Shown here: positions 8,123-18,020 of the stretch, one piece after another
Numbering within the stretch: the first letter of the stretch is position 1
Layout: each line of letters opens with the position of its first letter
Source: Rossellomorea aquimaris
GTDB lineage: Bacteria; Bacillota; Bacilli; Bacillales; Bacillaceae_B
Length of the DNA stretch: 64,000 nucleotides
Direction of reading: 5' to 3'
Assembly (NCBI RefSeq): GCF_001877785.1
Contig: NZ_MINN01000128.1
Location: 124,001 to 188,000 of the forward strand
The notes under the pieces: model-generated
Seen by the model: only the letters and a program-made list of their open reading frames with translations
Database searches by the model: none
What the model was told of the DNA's origin: nothing
Position numbers and translations under genes: made by a program

Positions 8123-8584
8123 TTGCCCAATGAAGAAAAACCGGAAATCACGGATTCTGAATGGGAAGTCATGAGGGTCGTGTGGGCCCTTGAAGAAGTG
8201 ACCAGCAAGGAAATCAGCCAGGTTCTGCAGGAAAAGATGGACTGGAAGCCTGCGACGACCAAGACATTCATCGGGCGTCTCGTCAAAAAAGGGATGCTGC
8301 AAACCGAAAAGTCAGGCAACCGGTTCATCTACACAGCCGCGGTTAGCGAAGAAGACAGTCTTAACACTCTGAAAGCAGGGCTGTTCCATCACATTTGCAG
8401 CCGTGCAGTGGGGAAGACAATTGCCGATTTGATCGGGGAGGCGACTCTTAGTCATGATGACATCGCCATGATGGAGGAAGTCCTGCGAAATAAGAAGAAA
8501 GACGCCGTCGCCGAAGTCGTCTGCAACTGCGTTCCCGGCCAGTGCACCTGCAAAAAAGAGCACGGCATGAACTGCCGGCATTGA
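8123..8584 (+). CDS. copY: copper-responsive repressor CopY (BlaI/MecI family)
   Basis: A 153-residue repressor. The N-terminal winged helix (EITDSEWEVMRVVW, ATTKTFIGRLVKKG) belongs to the BlaI/MecI/CopY family. The C-terminus carries Cys134-x-Cys136-x4-Cys141-x-Cys143, the CopY Zn/Cu cluster motif. Copper is known to displace zinc there and release the operator. The start is TTG 8123 with AGGAGGTG seven bases upstream. It is first in a copYZA-glutaredoxin operon behind two cop boxes. Many Bacillus species use CsoR instead, so a CopY-run copper operon here is notable. Confidence 0.93.
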   Translation: MPNEEKPEITDSEWEVMRVVWALEEVTSKEISQVLQEKMDWKPATTKTFIGRLVKKGMLQTEKSGNRFIYTAAVSEEDSLNTLKAGLFHHICSRAVGKTIADLIGEATLSHDDIAMMEEVLRNKKKDAVAEVVCNCVPGQCTCKKEHGMNCRH

Positions 8585-8649
8585 TTAAGAAAGCAAAGTA
8601 TTTAACAAAATCAAAAGAATTGTTTTAAAAAACGAAGGAGTGTTCAATC

Positions 8650-8865
8650 ATGGAAAAAACATTACTGAACGTATCAGGTATGACATGCGGAAACTGCGTA
8701 AAGAAAGTAGAAACCACACTAAACGGGCTCGACGGAGTGGAAAAAGCCAAAGTCGACCTTGAAAATGCATCTGCAAAAGTGAAATACGACGAAACAAAAC
8801 AATCCCCCGAAAGCCTGAGCAAAGCCGTGACGGAAGCGGGCTATGAAACAGAACCGAAAAACTAA
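8650..8865 (+). CDS. copZ: copper chaperone CopZ
   Basis: A 71-residue heavy-metal-associated domain with the GMTCGNC motif (Cys13, Cys16). CopZ delivers Cu(I) to the CopA ATPase and, in CopY systems, to the repressor. AACGAAGGAGTG precedes the ATG. It lies 65 bp after copY and 18 bp before copA. Confidence 0.95.
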   Translation: MEKTLLNVSGMTCGNCVKKVETTLNGLDGVEKAKVDLENASAKVKYDETKQSPESLSKAVTEAGYETEPKN

Positions 8866-8883
8866 CAAAGGTGGTCTTGCACG

Positions 8884-11340
8884 ATGACGGAAAAAACATT
8901 GAGCATCGAAGGGATGACATGTGCGTCGTGTTCACAGACGGTAGAAAAAGCAACCAGTAAACTGAACGGGGTCCAGGAAGCGAATGTGAACCTGGCCACT
9001 GAAAAACTGAGGATCACGTATGATGAAAGTGAAGTTACCCTGGATCAGATAAAGGAAGCGGTTGACGAGGCGGGTTACAAAGCCGTCTCGGAAATGGAAA
9101 AGAAAACATTTTCCGTATCGGGCATGACTTGCGCGTCCTGTGTACAGTCGGTAGAAAAGACTGTGGGTAAGCTTGATGGCGTGAAACGTTCAAGTGTCAA
9201 TCTGACGACCGAAAAGTTGGTCATTGAGTTCGATCCTTCAGTCGTCACCTCTTCCGACATCAAAAAAGCGGTATCCGATGTGGGCTATGAAGCCCAGGAA
9301 GATATGGAGAAAGAAGATAAAGCCGAAGAAGACAGGGATAAGAAAGAACAGCATATCAAGCATATGTGGAAACGCTTTTTGGTTTCGGCAGTCTTCACGA
9401 TCCCGCTCCTGCTTGTCTCAATGGGTCATATGCTCGGGATGCCGCTGCCAAATGCAATCGATCCGATGATGAACCCGACAGGATTTGCACTTATTCAGCT
9501 CGTCCTGACGATTCCGGTGATGGTGATGGGGAAACCATTCTTCACGGTCGGATTCAAGACACTGATCAAGCGCCACCCGAATATGGATTCCCTGGTGGCC
9601 CTCGGTACAGGCGCTGCTTTTGTATACAGTGTCATCGCATCCATTTTCATCGTATCGGGAAATGAGAGCTACGCGCAGGATCTTTATTATGAATCGGCTG
9701 CGGTCATCCTGACGCTGATTACGTTAGGGAAGTATTTCGAAGCACTGTCAAAAGGGAAAACGTCTGAAGCGATTAAGAAGCTGATGGGGCTGGCCCCTAA
9801 AACAGCGACGGTCGTCCGGGACGGCACGGAAACCGAGGTTTCGATTGAAGAAGTGGAAGTCGGTGACATCATCATCGTCAAGCCGGGGGAAAAGCTGCCG
9901 GTGGACGGTGTGGTCGTTGAAGGGAAGACGTCGGTTGATGAGTCGATGCTGACAGGTGAAAGCATCCCTGTGGAAAAAGAAGCCGGATCCGCAGTGATCG
10001 GCGCAAGCATCAATAAAAACGGCTCGATCCGTTACGAAGCGACCAAGGTCGGGAAGGACACAGCCCTTTCTCAAATCATCAAACTGGTCGAAGATGCCCA
10101 GGGATCAAAAGCACCTATTGCGAAGATGGCAGATATCATCTCCGGCTATTTCGTGCCGATCGTCATCGGCCTTGCCATCGTGACGGGCCTCGCCTGGTTC
10201 ATCGGCGGTGAAACAGGTCTGTTCGCATTTACGATAGCCATCTCCATTCTCGTTATTGCCTGCCCGTGCGCCCTTGGTCTCGCCACTCCGACCGCCATCA
10301 TGGTCGGAACCGGAAAAGGTGCCGAAAATGGCGTGCTCATCAAAAGCGGGGGTGCACTCGAGTCCACCCACAAAATCAATACCATCGTGTTTGATAAAAC
10401 CGGTACGATCACTGAAGGGAAGCCTGTCGTGACAGACATCGTGACGACAGGGGACATCGGGGAAGAGGAACTCCTGAGGCTTGCCGCTTCTGCTGAAAAG
10501 GGGTCAGAACATCCGCTTGGTGAAGCCATCGTCAGGGCAGCAGAGGAAAAAGGATTGTCTCTCCTGAAAACGGATTTCTTTGATGCGGTCACAGGCCAGG
10601 GGCTTGAGGTGACAGTCGGCGGGAAAGACCTGCTGCTCGGAAACCGGAAGCTCATGGATGAAAATGATGTGGATCTCGGTGACCTCGAAGAAACGTCCGA
10701 CCGCCTCGCAGCGGAAGGGAAAACCCCGATGTATATTGCAGTGGAAGAAGAAATCGCCGGTACCATCGCTGTCGCTGACACTGTCAAGGAATCGAGCTTC
10801 AAGGCCATTGAAAAGCTTCATAAAATGGGCATCGAAGTCGCCATGATCACGGGTGACAACAAGCGGACGGCTCAGGCCATCGCAGAGCAGGTCGGAATCG
10901 ACCGGGTTCTGAGCGAAGTCCTTCCGGAAGACAAAGCGAATGAAGTCAAAAAACTGCAGGAAGAAGGACGGAAAGTCGCCATGGTCGGTGACGGCATCAA
11001 CGATGCACCCGCCCTGGCGCAGGCAGACATCGGGATTGCCATTGGATCCGGTACGGACGTTGCCATGGAATCAGCCGATATCGTCCTGATGAGAAGCGAC
11101 CTGATGGACGTACCGACATCCGTCGAACTGAGCAAAGCAACAATAAGAAACATCAAACAGAATCTTTTCTGGGCATTTGCCTATAACATTCTCGGGATTC
11201 CGGTTGCGATGGGTGTGCTTTACCTGTTCGGAGGCCCCTTATTGAATCCGATGATCGCAGGGGCTGCCATGAGCTTCAGCTCTGTATCGGTATTGCTCAA
11301 TGCCCTGCGACTGAAAGGTTTCAGACCATCACGTGTTTGA
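8884..11340 (+). CDS. copA: P1B-type copper-translocating ATPase CopA
   Basis: An 818-residue Cu(I)-exporting P-type ATPase in the cell membrane. In order: two metal-binding domains (GMTCASC, Cys13/16 and Cys83/86), a Lys/Glu-rich linker, membrane helices from about 160, actuator-domain TGES, the ion-path motif CPC (460-462), phosphorylation site DKTGT (Asp504), an HP motif (SEHPLGEAI), the hinge [16 protein letters not shown] and two last helices. Length and motif order are complete for the family. It follows copZ in the CopY-controlled operon. Confidence 0.97.
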   Translation: MTEKTLSIEGMTCASCSQTVEKATSKLNGVQEANVNLATEKLRITYDESEVTLDQIKEAVDEAGYKAVSEMEKKTFSVSGMTCASCVQSVEKTVGKLDGVKRSSVNLTTEKLVIEFDPSVVTSSDIKKAVSDVGYEAQEDMEKEDKAEEDRDKKEQHIKHMWKRFLVSAVFTIPLLLVSMGHMLGMPLPNAIDPMMNPTGFALIQLVLTIPVMVMGKPFFTVGFKTLIKRHPNMDSLVALGTGAAFVYSVIASIFIVSGNESYAQDLYYESAAVILTLITLGKYFEALSKGKTSEAIKKLMGLAPKTATVVRDGTETEVSIEEVEVGDIIIVKPGEKLPVDGVVVEGKTSVDESMLTGESIPVEKEAGSAVIGASINKNGSIRYEATKVGKDTALSQIIKLVEDAQGSKAPIAKMADIISGYFVPIVIGLAIVTGLAWFIGGETGLFAFTIAISILVIACPCALGLATPTAIMVGTGKGAENGVLIKSGGALESTHKINTIVFDKTGTITEGKPVVTDIVTTGDIGEEELLRLAASAEKGSEHPLGEAIVRAAEEKGLSLLKTDFFDAVTGQGLEVTVGGKDLLLGNRKLMDENDVDLGDLEETSDRLAAEGKTPMYIAVEEEIAGTIAVADTVKESSFKAIEKLHKMGIEVAMITGDNKRTAQAIAEQVGIDRVLSEVLPEDKANEVKKLQEEGRKVAMVGDGINDAPALAQADIGIAIGSGTDVAMESADIVLMRSDLMDVPTSVELSKATIRNIKQNLFWAFAYNILGIPVAMGVLYLFGGPLLNPMIAGAAMSFSSVSVLLNALRLKGFRPSRV

Positions 11341-11356
11341 GGAGTGAACCATCAAT

Positions 11357-11638
11357 ATGAGTCAGGAATTAATGATTGAACTCTATACACGTCCGACCTG
11401 CTCCGACTGTCAGGCTGCCAAAGAGTACCTGGCGGAACAGCATATCGAATACAATCACAAAGATGTTGGGGCGGATGAAACACTCGAAGCAGAGATGAAA
11501 GAAACATTCGGCTCACGGATTGTCCCGGCATTTGCCTTTTATAAGAAAGGCCTGCTTGGTAAGAAAAAGATGGTGAAGAGTTTGATTGGATTTGAACAAA
11601 ACCGAGAAGAGATTGAAGAGTTATTGGATATGAAATAA
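11357..11638 (+). CDS. glutaredoxin-like protein
   Basis: A 93-residue thioredoxin-fold protein with the redox pair CSDC in YTRPTCSDC and a cis-Pro motif region IVPAFAFY. It starts 16 bp after copA and is followed by a terminator, so it is the last gene of the copper operon. A role in keeping CopA/CopZ thiols reduced, or in handling copper-oxidised thiols, is inferred from context. Confidence 0.8.
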   Translation: MSQELMIELYTRPTCSDCQAAKEYLAEQHIEYNHKDVGADETLEAEMKETFGSRIVPAFAFYKKGLLGKKKMVKSLIGFEQNREEIEELLDMK

Positions 11639-11651
11639 GAATGAAGCTTTG

Positions 11652-11683
11652 CCTCCAGCCCACGGGCTGGAGGCTCTTTTTTT
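11652..11683 (+). terminator. intrinsic terminator of the copper operon
   Basis: GCCTCCAGCCC pairs with GGGCTGGAGGC around a very short loop, followed by CTCTTTTTTT. Confidence 0.9.
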
Positions 11684-11788
11684 GAGAAGAACAGGAATCT
11701 TCCACGATTATCCAACCTCAACACAGATAACCCTTCCAACTTTGGTACAATATAAATACATAAAAGTCGAAGGTAAGGAGGGGCATTT

Positions 11789-12406
11789 ATGCAAAAGGTA
11801 TTGAAAATCATATATGAGATGTTCATGCTCCTTCTTGTGATGGTTACAATCATCAACTTGTGGCAGGAAGACAATCATAATTCGCTTTTGAACTGGCTTG
11901 TGTGGGGAATCTTTTTCGCGGATTTTGTGGTAAGGCTGCTAAAGGCAGAGAAGAAGTGGGAGTTCCTGAAGGAAAATCCCTTCCTGGTCATAGCGATTCT
12001 TCCATTCGACCAGTTTTTCCAGATGGCGAGGATTGTGAGGGTCATTTACTTATTCAGGTTGAAGACCATTACAAAATATTATATTTCTCCCTATGTTGAA
12101 AAGCTTACGTATCAATCTTGGACGCTCCTCATCTCCATTTTGCTCGGCTTCCTGCTTGCGGAATCATTTATCATTTTTTTAATAGAAGAAACAATCGGCA
12201 GTTTTTATGATGGGATCGTTGTGGTATTTGGACATTTGATTTATATGGGAAGCACGATCGTCAACCTTCAGAGCGGGGTATCCATGTGGTTATTGACCGT
12301 TACGGCAATCATCGGGATTTCCCTTCAGGGGCTCGCACTGCAGTGGGGCATGACCAAACTTGAAGGAATTTATAGAGGACTGCTTAACAGCAGGCAATCA
12401 AAATAA
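11789..12406 (+). CDS. voltage-sensor-like membrane protein without a clear selectivity filter
   Basis: A 205-residue membrane protein with five to six helices. The segment FFADFVVRLLKAEKKWEFL followed by ILPFDQFFQMARIVRVIYLFRLK resembles S2-S4 of voltage-gated-type ion channels, with spaced Arg residues in the S4-like helix. Two more helices follow, but where a K+ channel would have TVGYG there is only GHLIYMGSTIVNLQ. It may be a diverged channel-like or transporter-like protein. The ATG has AAGGAGGGG upstream and the gene stands alone before a terminator. Confidence 0.65.
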   Translation: MQKVLKIIYEMFMLLLVMVTIINLWQEDNHNSLLNWLVWGIFFADFVVRLLKAEKKWEFLKENPFLVIAILPFDQFFQMARIVRVIYLFRLKTITKYYISPYVEKLTYQSWTLLISILLGFLLAESFIIFLIEETIGSFYDGIVVVFGHLIYMGSTIVNLQSGVSMWLLTVTAIIGISLQGLALQWGMTKLEGIYRGLLNSRQSK

Positions 12407-12422
12407 AGATGTAAGGAAATAA

Positions 12423-12462
12423 TTGGAAAAAGGGAATTCGACTCTTTTTTCCTTTTTTTTGA
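12423..12462 (+). terminator. intrinsic terminator
   Basis: GGAAAAA pairs with TTTTTCC around an AT-rich loop, followed by eight T residues. Confidence 0.65.
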
Positions 12463-12522
12463 AACTTTCTTCGTGCGTATCCGTATATAAAGGCAGACTG
12501 AATTATACAAGAGGAGGATATT

Positions 12523-13344
12523 ATGAAGAAATTAATGGGACTGGGTTCAGCGATATTTTTGGCGTTTGGATTGACGGCATGCGGCACGACAACGAGCGGT
12601 AAAGATGTGGAAGACATCATCAATTCATCGATTGCTGCGTCGGAGAAGCTTGAAAGTTTTCATGTGAAAATGGAGATGGAGCAGGATATCATCCCGGCTG
12701 CGGAAGATGCTGAAAAAGTGACGCAGGAGTCGACGATCGAAATGGATTATGTCACAGAGCCGCTCGGACTGTATCAAACAACAGAAATGACGATGATGGG
12801 GATGCCGATTGAAGCGGAAACCTATTTCACCGAAGAGGGCCTTTACACGAAGGATTCAATGAGTGATCAATGGCAGGCTGCACCGAAGGAATTGTCCGAT
12901 TCTATCGTTGAAATGAGCAAGAAGCAAGCGGATGCGACCGAGCAGCTGAAGCAGCTTAAGGAATATATCAAAGACGTGAAATTCGAAGAAAAAGACGATC
13001 ATTATCTGATTTCTTTCTCGGCTTCCGGTGAAGAATATCAGAGTCTGGTAGAGGAGACGGTTGAATCCACGATGCCAGAAGGGATGATGCCGAAAGAGCT
13101 GCTGGAAGGGCTGAAAGTGAACAAACTGAGCTACTCTTATGAAATCGACAAAGAAACCTATCATCCGTTGAATTTCACAGTGGATATGGATTTCGACATG
13201 GAGATCGAAGGAGATAAAGTGCAGTCCGTCCAGAAAATGAAGGGAAGCTACTCCAAGATCAATGAAATCGACGACATCACGATTCCGGCAGAAGTAAAAG
13301 AGAATGCCGTGCAAATGGATGAAGCAGCTTTACAGGGTGAATAA
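12523..13344 (+). CDS. membrane-anchored lipoprotein, DUF6612-like
   Basis: A 273-residue lipoprotein: a lipobox LTAC with Cys20 follows a short signal peptide, and the mature part is rich in Met and Glu with alternating beta-strand patterns. The layout (small-molecule-binding half-barrel related to LolA/LppX) fits the DUF6612 family of Bacillus lipoproteins. Ligand and role are unknown. GAGGAGG precedes the ATG. It is a single gene followed by a dispersed repeat. Confidence 0.7.
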   Translation: MKKLMGLGSAIFLAFGLTACGTTTSGKDVEDIINSSIAASEKLESFHVKMEMEQDIIPAAEDAEKVTQESTIEMDYVTEPLGLYQTTEMTMMGMPIEAETYFTEEGLYTKDSMSDQWQAAPKELSDSIVEMSKKQADATEQLKQLKEYIKDVKFEEKDDHYLISFSASGEEYQSLVEETVESTMPEGMMPKELLEGLKVNKLSYSYEIDKETYHPLNFTVDMDFDMEIEGDKVQSVQKMKGSYSKINEIDDITIPAEVKENAVQMDEAALQGE

Positions 13345-13353
13345 GGAGTATAT

Positions 13354-13645
13354 AAGCTGGGACAAAAGTGATTAAGTCTAAGTAAAACCCGAACTAATTT
13401 GCAAATTAGTTCGGGTTTTTAATTTGTTTATAGTACATTTAGAAATTAGCTCTTTCCAGCGGTTGATTGGAGTGCAAGACGGAGACTCCTGCGGGAAGAG
13501 TAGCTGATGCGAGACCCCGCAGGAGCGCAGCGACGAGGCTCACGGGTCACCTGCGGAAAGCGAAGTCTTGCATGGAAATCATTAGCGGTGTTTAGAGGCC
13601 ACTTTAAATGTTCGTCTTTAGGCCTTAGCTTTAAAGTTATCTCCA
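13354..13645. repeat. dispersed palindromic element, family C (about 290 bp, intact but diverged)
   Basis: It starts with GCTGGGACAAAA, then AAACCCGAACTAATTT with its inverted partner, then the blocks GCGGTTGATTGGAGTGCAAG and GCGGAAAGCGAAGTCTTGCA, and ends with GTTCGTCTTTAGG. The same blocks in the same order occur at 53783-54338, and the end of a third copy opens the window. There is no coding region. The rest of the gap to 13798 holds only AT-rich sequence upstream of the PAS gene. Confidence 0.85.
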
Positions 13646-13798
13646 TACATCTATTTTTAAAAAAATAGTTCGATTTCGAGAGTTGTAAATTGTTAAATTT
13701 GAATTTACCTAGTACGATAGTCTTGCGATTGGCAGAATGTGATGGTAACTCACGGTTGAAGATACATAAGATGCTTGATTCCGGAAAAGAGGCTGAGG

Positions 13799-14731
13799 AT
13801 GAGGATGAACAGTACACTGACAGAAATCGAAGAAAGAAATCAGGGATTTGGGGCAGAACAGGTAATGGACGCGATTAACGGGTCGCTTGCGATGATTCAA
13901 TTCGACCCGGAAGGAAATGTGCTGCGGGCGAATGAGAATTTTGCGGGCACGGTCGGATATAGATCAGCAGAGATGCCCGGCATGAGGCACAGGGAATACT
14001 GTACACCTGAATTTGCCGAAAGCCGCGAGTATCAGGAGTTATGGAGGAATTTGCGGAACGGGAGAAGTTTTCAGGAGAAGATCCAGCGTGTGACGAAGCG
14101 CGGTGACCTTATCTGGCTTGAGGCCACCTATACACCAGTCAAAGGTGAACGCGGGAGGGTCGTGGGTGTGGTAAAAGTGGCAACGGATATCACAGAACGG
14201 GAAAAGACAGCTGTGAAGGTGGCATCTCAATTGCAAGAGATGTCTGAAGAACTCAGTGGTAAAGCAGAGGACGGCATCCTTCGGAGTGAAGAAGCGGCGA
14301 GAGCGATTGGAAGACTCGTCGAAGAGTCAAAGGAAAATCTCGATATCATGGAATCTCTTAAATCACAAGCAAAATCGATTGAAAGCATTGTGAAGACGAT
14401 AAGGGAAATCGCAGCTCAGACGAATCTTTTGGCATTGAATGCAGCAATTGAAGCCGCCCGTGCTGGTGAACATGGCAGAGGCTTCAATGTTGTGGCAGGT
14501 GAAGTAAGGAAGCTTGCGACCCGCGTACAGGATTCGATCGGCGAAGTCAATGCCCGCATCGAGGGAATCACCTCTGAAATCAACAAGGTAAGTGAAGGGA
14601 CGATCCGCTCACAGGCAGGGATCTCAAACAATCAGGATCTTAACGGACAGGCAGTCGCCGCATTCAAAGAAATAGGCCATGCAGCCCGCCAGCTCGATCT
14701 GCAGGCACGGAATTTTAAAAAGATCCTATAA
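13799..14731 (+). CDS. soluble PAS-domain methyl-accepting chemotaxis protein
   Basis: A 310-residue cytoplasmic receptor: a PAS sensor domain (about 20-140; [20 protein letters not shown] and [13 protein letters not shown] end) joined to a short signalling domain with the MCP hairpin tip [24 protein letters not shown]. There are no membrane helices, so it senses an internal cue such as redox or energy state, like Aer-type PAS receptors. The start is uncertain between ATG 13799 and ATG 13805, since AAGAGG and GAGG fit each. It is a single gene. Confidence 0.85.
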   Translation: MRMNSTLTEIEERNQGFGAEQVMDAINGSLAMIQFDPEGNVLRANENFAGTVGYRSAEMPGMRHREYCTPEFAESREYQELWRNLRNGRSFQEKIQRVTKRGDLIWLEATYTPVKGERGRVVGVVKVATDITEREKTAVKVASQLQEMSEELSGKAEDGILRSEEAARAIGRLVEESKENLDIMESLKSQAKSIESIVKTIREIAAQTNLLALNAAIEAARAGEHGRGFNVVAGEVRKLATRVQDSIGEVNARIEGITSEINKVSEGTIRSQAGISNNQDLNGQAVAAFKEIGHAARQLDLQARNFKKIL

Positions 14732-14736
14732 GATGA

Positions 14737-14780
14737 AGGCCCGTCCCGCATCGCTTTAAAGCAATGCGGGACGGGCCTTT
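14737..14780. terminator. bidirectional terminator
   Basis: AAGGCCCGTCCCGCAT pairs with ATGCGGGACGGGCCTT over a long stem. It serves the PAS receptor gene on + and the lacI-type gene on -. Confidence 0.9.
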
Positions 14781-14801
14781 GTCATGTCGCGGACCAATCC
14801 A

Positions 14802-15788
14802 TCATCTTTTGACAGATTTCCGTTCGATCAGTTCCGTCGTCAGTTTGTAATTGTGGTCGACTTTTTCCTTTGAGAGTACCTGGAAGATCAAATGGACTGC
14901 CAGGGCGCCGGCTTCGTATTTAGGCTGGCGCATCGTCGTCAGCGGAGGGGAGACATATTCTGAAAGCTGGATATCGTCGAATCCGATGATTGATATGTCA
15001 TCAGGGACAGAGATTTTCTTTTCATTCAATGCCTGAAGTCCTCCTATGGCCATTTCATCATTGGCGAAGAAGATGGCCTGCGGGACATCCTTTTGGGCGA
15101 TGAGCATCTTCGTCGCCTGATAGCCGCCTTCCCTCGTGAAGCCGCCGGACACTTTCCATTTGGAACGATAATCGATTCCATGCTTTTGGAGTGCGGCCTG
15201 ATAGCCTTTGAAACGGAGTTCGTTGTCATGCGAGTTATAAGGTCCGCTTACAAAAGCAATGTCCCGGCTGCCTTTTTCTATCAGGTGTTCTGTCGCCATG
15301 AATGCCCCGTGTTCATTGTCAACTTCAATCTGGACGACATGTTCATTCTGTACACTCCGGTCGAGGACGACAATCGGGAATCCTTCCCGGGCTGACTCAA
15401 GGATGGTGGTGTCATCAATATTATGGGCAAGGATGATGACACCGTCCACACGCTTTTCGCGCAGGAACTTCACGGCGGTGGACTGGGCCCCGCCGATCGA
15501 ACTGCAGGCGATCAAATCGTATCCGTTCGTCGACGCAACGTCCTGTACGCCCTTGATCAGTTCTGAGTAATAGGGTCCCGACAGGTCGCTCAGGATCAGG
15601 GCGATCGTGTTTGTGCTTGTCCTTTTCAAATCGGAAGCGAGTCCGTTTTTCTGGTAATTCAATTCTTTTGCTGCGGCCAATACTTTCTGCCGGGTTTCCT
15701 CGCTGACCTTCTTGCTGTTATTGAGCGCGTAGGAAGCGGTTGAGACCGCGACCCCGGAAAGCTTGGCTACATCTTTTATGGTGGCCAT
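14802..15788 (-). CDS. LacI-family transcriptional regulator of the sugar locus
   Basis: A 328-residue repressor. The N-terminal LacI helix-turn-helix reads ATIKDVAKLSGVAVSTASYAL, followed by a periplasmic-binding-protein-like effector domain. I chose ATG 15788, nine bases after AAAGGAAG; a GTG at 15797 adds three residues. It is the last gene of the minus-strand run SBP-permease-permease-glucosidase-lacI. Two GAAACGTTTC palindromes in the divergent promoter region at 21.2-21.45 kb are its likely operators. Confidence 0.9.
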   Translation of the reverse strand: MATIKDVAKLSGVAVSTASYALNNSKKVSEETRQKVLAAAKELNYQKNGLASDLKRTSTNTIALILSDLSGPYYSELIKGVQDVASTNGYDLIACSSIGGAQSTAVKFLREKRVDGVIILAHNIDDTTILESAREGFPIVVLDRSVQNEHVVQIEVDNEHGAFMATEHLIEKGSRDIAFVSGPYNSHDNELRFKGYQAALQKHGIDYRSKWKVSGGFTREGGYQATKMLIAQKDVPQAIFFANDEMAIGGLQALNEKKISVPDDISIIGFDDIQLSEYVSPPLTTMRQPKYEAGALAVHLIFQVLSKEKVDHNYKLTTELIERKSVKR

Positions 15789-15877
15789 GTTGTTCACTTC
15801 CTTTTAACATAAGGCTTATCAGTTCGCTTTCATGTATATGTCTTATTATACAATTATTGGTATGAATTGTGAGCGGT

Positions 15878-17515
15878 TTAGTATTTTATGAGATAGACGA
15901 TCGCTTCATACGGACGCAATTTTTTCAGTCCGGAAGGCCGATCTGGTGCTTCGGAATAATTGTTTATCAAGAGTTCACAGCTGGTGCCGTCGAAATCTGA
16001 AGGCAGTTCGAGCTCCGGTTCGTTTCCATAAAAATTTGCGGCGACAACTAGCGTCTCATCTCCGAGCTTTCTCTTATAGGCGAAAATTTCAGGATGGTCA
16101 TCCAGGATCGGCTCGTACCCGCCGTATACGATGATGTCGTGTTCTTTTCTTAATCGGATCAGCTTTCTATAGTAATGGAAGATGGAGTCCTCATCTCTCA
16201 ATGCGTCTTCCGCATTGATTTCTTTATGATTAGCATTCACTTCAAGCCACGGTGTCCCGGTCGTGAAGCCGCCGTGAAGACTGCTATCCCACTGGAAAGG
16301 GGTGCGGGCATTATCCCTTCCTTTTACATGGATGGATTTCATGATGATGCCAAGCGGGATGCCTTCCGAAACTTTTTCATTATAAAAATTGATCGTCTCA
16401 ATATCACGGTAGTCACGGATATCATCAAAAACGATATTCGTCATCCCGATTTCCTCACCTTGATAAACATAGGGGGTGCCCTGCATCATATGAAGGATGG
16501 TGGCAAGCATTTTCGCCGATTCCACCCGGTATTTACCATCATGGCCCCACCTGGAGACGATCCTCGGCTGATCGTGATTATTCCAGTACAGGCTGTTCCA
16601 GCCCTTCCCGTGAAGCTCAGTCTGCCATTTCCCCAGTGTTTGTTTCAAGTCATGCAGATCAAGCGGCTTTAACGCCCACTTTCCTTTTCCTTCAACTTCA
16701 TCAAGAGACATATGCTGAAAGGTGAAGACCATATCAAGCTCATTCCGTCCTTCACCTGTATAAAGGTTCGCCGTCTCAGGCGTGGCAGAAGGCGTTTCAC
16801 CGACAGTGACGGTCGGGTAGTTTGAAAGGACTTCCCGATTCATTTCCTGCAGGTAGACATGCAGCTTTGGCCCGTCTGTCAGAACTTTGTCATCGATTTC
16901 CTTACCAATCAAATCGATCACATCCATCCGGAAGCCGCTCACTCCTTTATCAAGCCAGAAATTCATCATGTTATAAAGGTGCTCCCGTACTTCCTTGTTA
17001 TGAAGGTTCAAGTCAGGTTGCTTTTTGCTGAAAAGATGGAAGTAGTACTCCCCGGTCGCTTCATCATATTCCCATGCAGGACCGCTGAAAACAGAGGTGA
17101 TGCCGCTCGGCGGACCGCCGCTGCCTTCCCTCCACACATAATAATCACGATAAGGATTATCCTTTGACTTTCGGGATTCGATGAACCAAGGATGTTCATC
17201 CGAAGTATGATTGATGACTAGATCCATCATGATGTTGATATCCCGTTTGCGGGCCTCTTCGATTAATGTATCCATGTCATCCATCGTACCGAAATCGCTC
17301 ATGATTTCATAATAATCGCTGATATCATATCCGTTATCGTCATTCGGCGATTGATAAACCGGGCTCAGCCAGATGATATCAATCCCGAGAAAAGCAAGAT
17401 AATCGAGTTTCTCTATAATACCGGGAATATCCCCGATTCCGTCGCCGTTGTGGTCATTAAAACTGCGCGGGTATATTTGATACACCGTCGAGCGGTGCCA
17501 CCATTTTTTCTCCAT
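15878..17515 (-). CDS. GH13 alpha-glucosidase (oligo-1,6-glucosidase type)
   Basis: A 545-residue cytoplasmic glycoside hydrolase. Visible GH13 regions are DLVINHTS, GFRMDVIDLI (nucleophile Asp), TVGETPS (acid/base Glu) and WNNHDQPR. The MEKKWWHRSTVYQIYPRSF opening is that of oligo-1,6-glucosidase/trehalulose-type enzymes. I chose ATG 17515 with AAAGGAGG upstream; the longer open frame to 17659 only translates the palindrome array. It acts on alpha-glucosides, an odd companion for the beta-glucan genes nearby. Confidence 0.92.
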   Translation of the reverse strand: MEKKWWHRSTVYQIYPRSFNDHNGDGIGDIPGIIEKLDYLAFLGIDIIWLSPVYQSPNDDNGYDISDYYEIMSDFGTMDDMDTLIEEARKRDINIMMDLVINHTSDEHPWFIESRKSKDNPYRDYYVWREGSGGPPSGITSVFSGPAWEYDEATGEYYFHLFSKKQPDLNLHNKEVREHLYNMMNFWLDKGVSGFRMDVIDLIGKEIDDKVLTDGPKLHVYLQEMNREVLSNYPTVTVGETPSATPETANLYTGEGRNELDMVFTFQHMSLDEVEGKGKWALKPLDLHDLKQTLGKWQTELHGKGWNSLYWNNHDQPRIVSRWGHDGKYRVESAKMLATILHMMQGTPYVYQGEEIGMTNIVFDDIRDYRDIETINFYNEKVSEGIPLGIIMKSIHVKGRDNARTPFQWDSSLHGGFTTGTPWLEVNANHKEINAEDALRDEDSIFHYYRKLIRLRKEHDIIVYGGYEPILDDHPEIFAYKRKLGDETLVVAANFYGNEPELELPSDFDGTSCELLINNYSEAPDRPSGLKKLRPYEAIVYLIKY

Positions 17516-17596
17516 GGCTGCCTCCTTTAATAAGTAGGTTGCTGTGATGCGGTGGGAGGGGGGGGGAGGGTGTTTGATGGGGAGGCTGCGTTTGTG

Positions 17597-17985
17597 GTGC
17601 CAGGCACAAAAGGGAGGGATTGTGCCTGGCACAAAACGGCTCAATTGTACCAGGCACAATACGTTTGATTTGTGCCTGACACCGGCGCGTTCGGACCTGG
17701 TTCAAACATCCCCTCATTCGAGCCTGGCTCAAAATACACCAAAAGGTGCCAGGCTCATTTCACCGAAACGAAGCCCGCCACCATTCTAAAAAAGGATTGT
17801 ACCAGGTACAAATCCGAGCTGGTGTACCTGGTACAATCTGCAGCTCCTGTACCAGGTACAAAACCTCAACTATGTACCTGGTACAACCTCACAACCCTGT
17901 ACCAGGTACAAAACCTCAACTATGTACCTGGTACAACCCCACAACCCTGTACCAGGTACAACCAACCCCGACTGTACCAGGTACA
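17597..17985. repeat. array of about 14 palindromes with 25-bp period
   Basis: Palindromes with an 11-13 bp core of GTGCCAGGCAC, GAGCCTGGCTC or TGTACCAGGTACA type recur here. Core centres lie at 17602, 17627, 17652 and 17677 (exactly 25 bp apart). Then come degenerate units near 17698, 17725 and 17751. Then 17804, 17829, 17854, 17879, 17904, 17929, 17954 and 17979 are again exactly 25 bp apart. The central base alternates A/T in most neighbouring units. The array fills most of the 505-bp gap between the permease and glucosidase genes. No open frame here is credible. Confidence 0.95.
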
Positions 17986-18020
17986 CACCTAAAACAACCT
18001 CACAACCCCCAACAAATCAA

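Noticed and set aside
15855..15875. cre-like sequence TGTGAGCGGTTT after the glucosidase gene
   Set aside because: Several conserved cre positions are missing on both strands and it lies downstream of its neighbour.
17516..17659. N-terminal extension of the alpha-glucosidase
   Set aside because: The extra 48 residues come from the repeat region; the ATG at 17515 has a strong ribosome site and the known family start.
17797..17985. CRISPR array
   Set aside because: The repeats are 13-bp palindromes with 12-bp, often similar spacers, far too short for CRISPR, and no cas gene is present.
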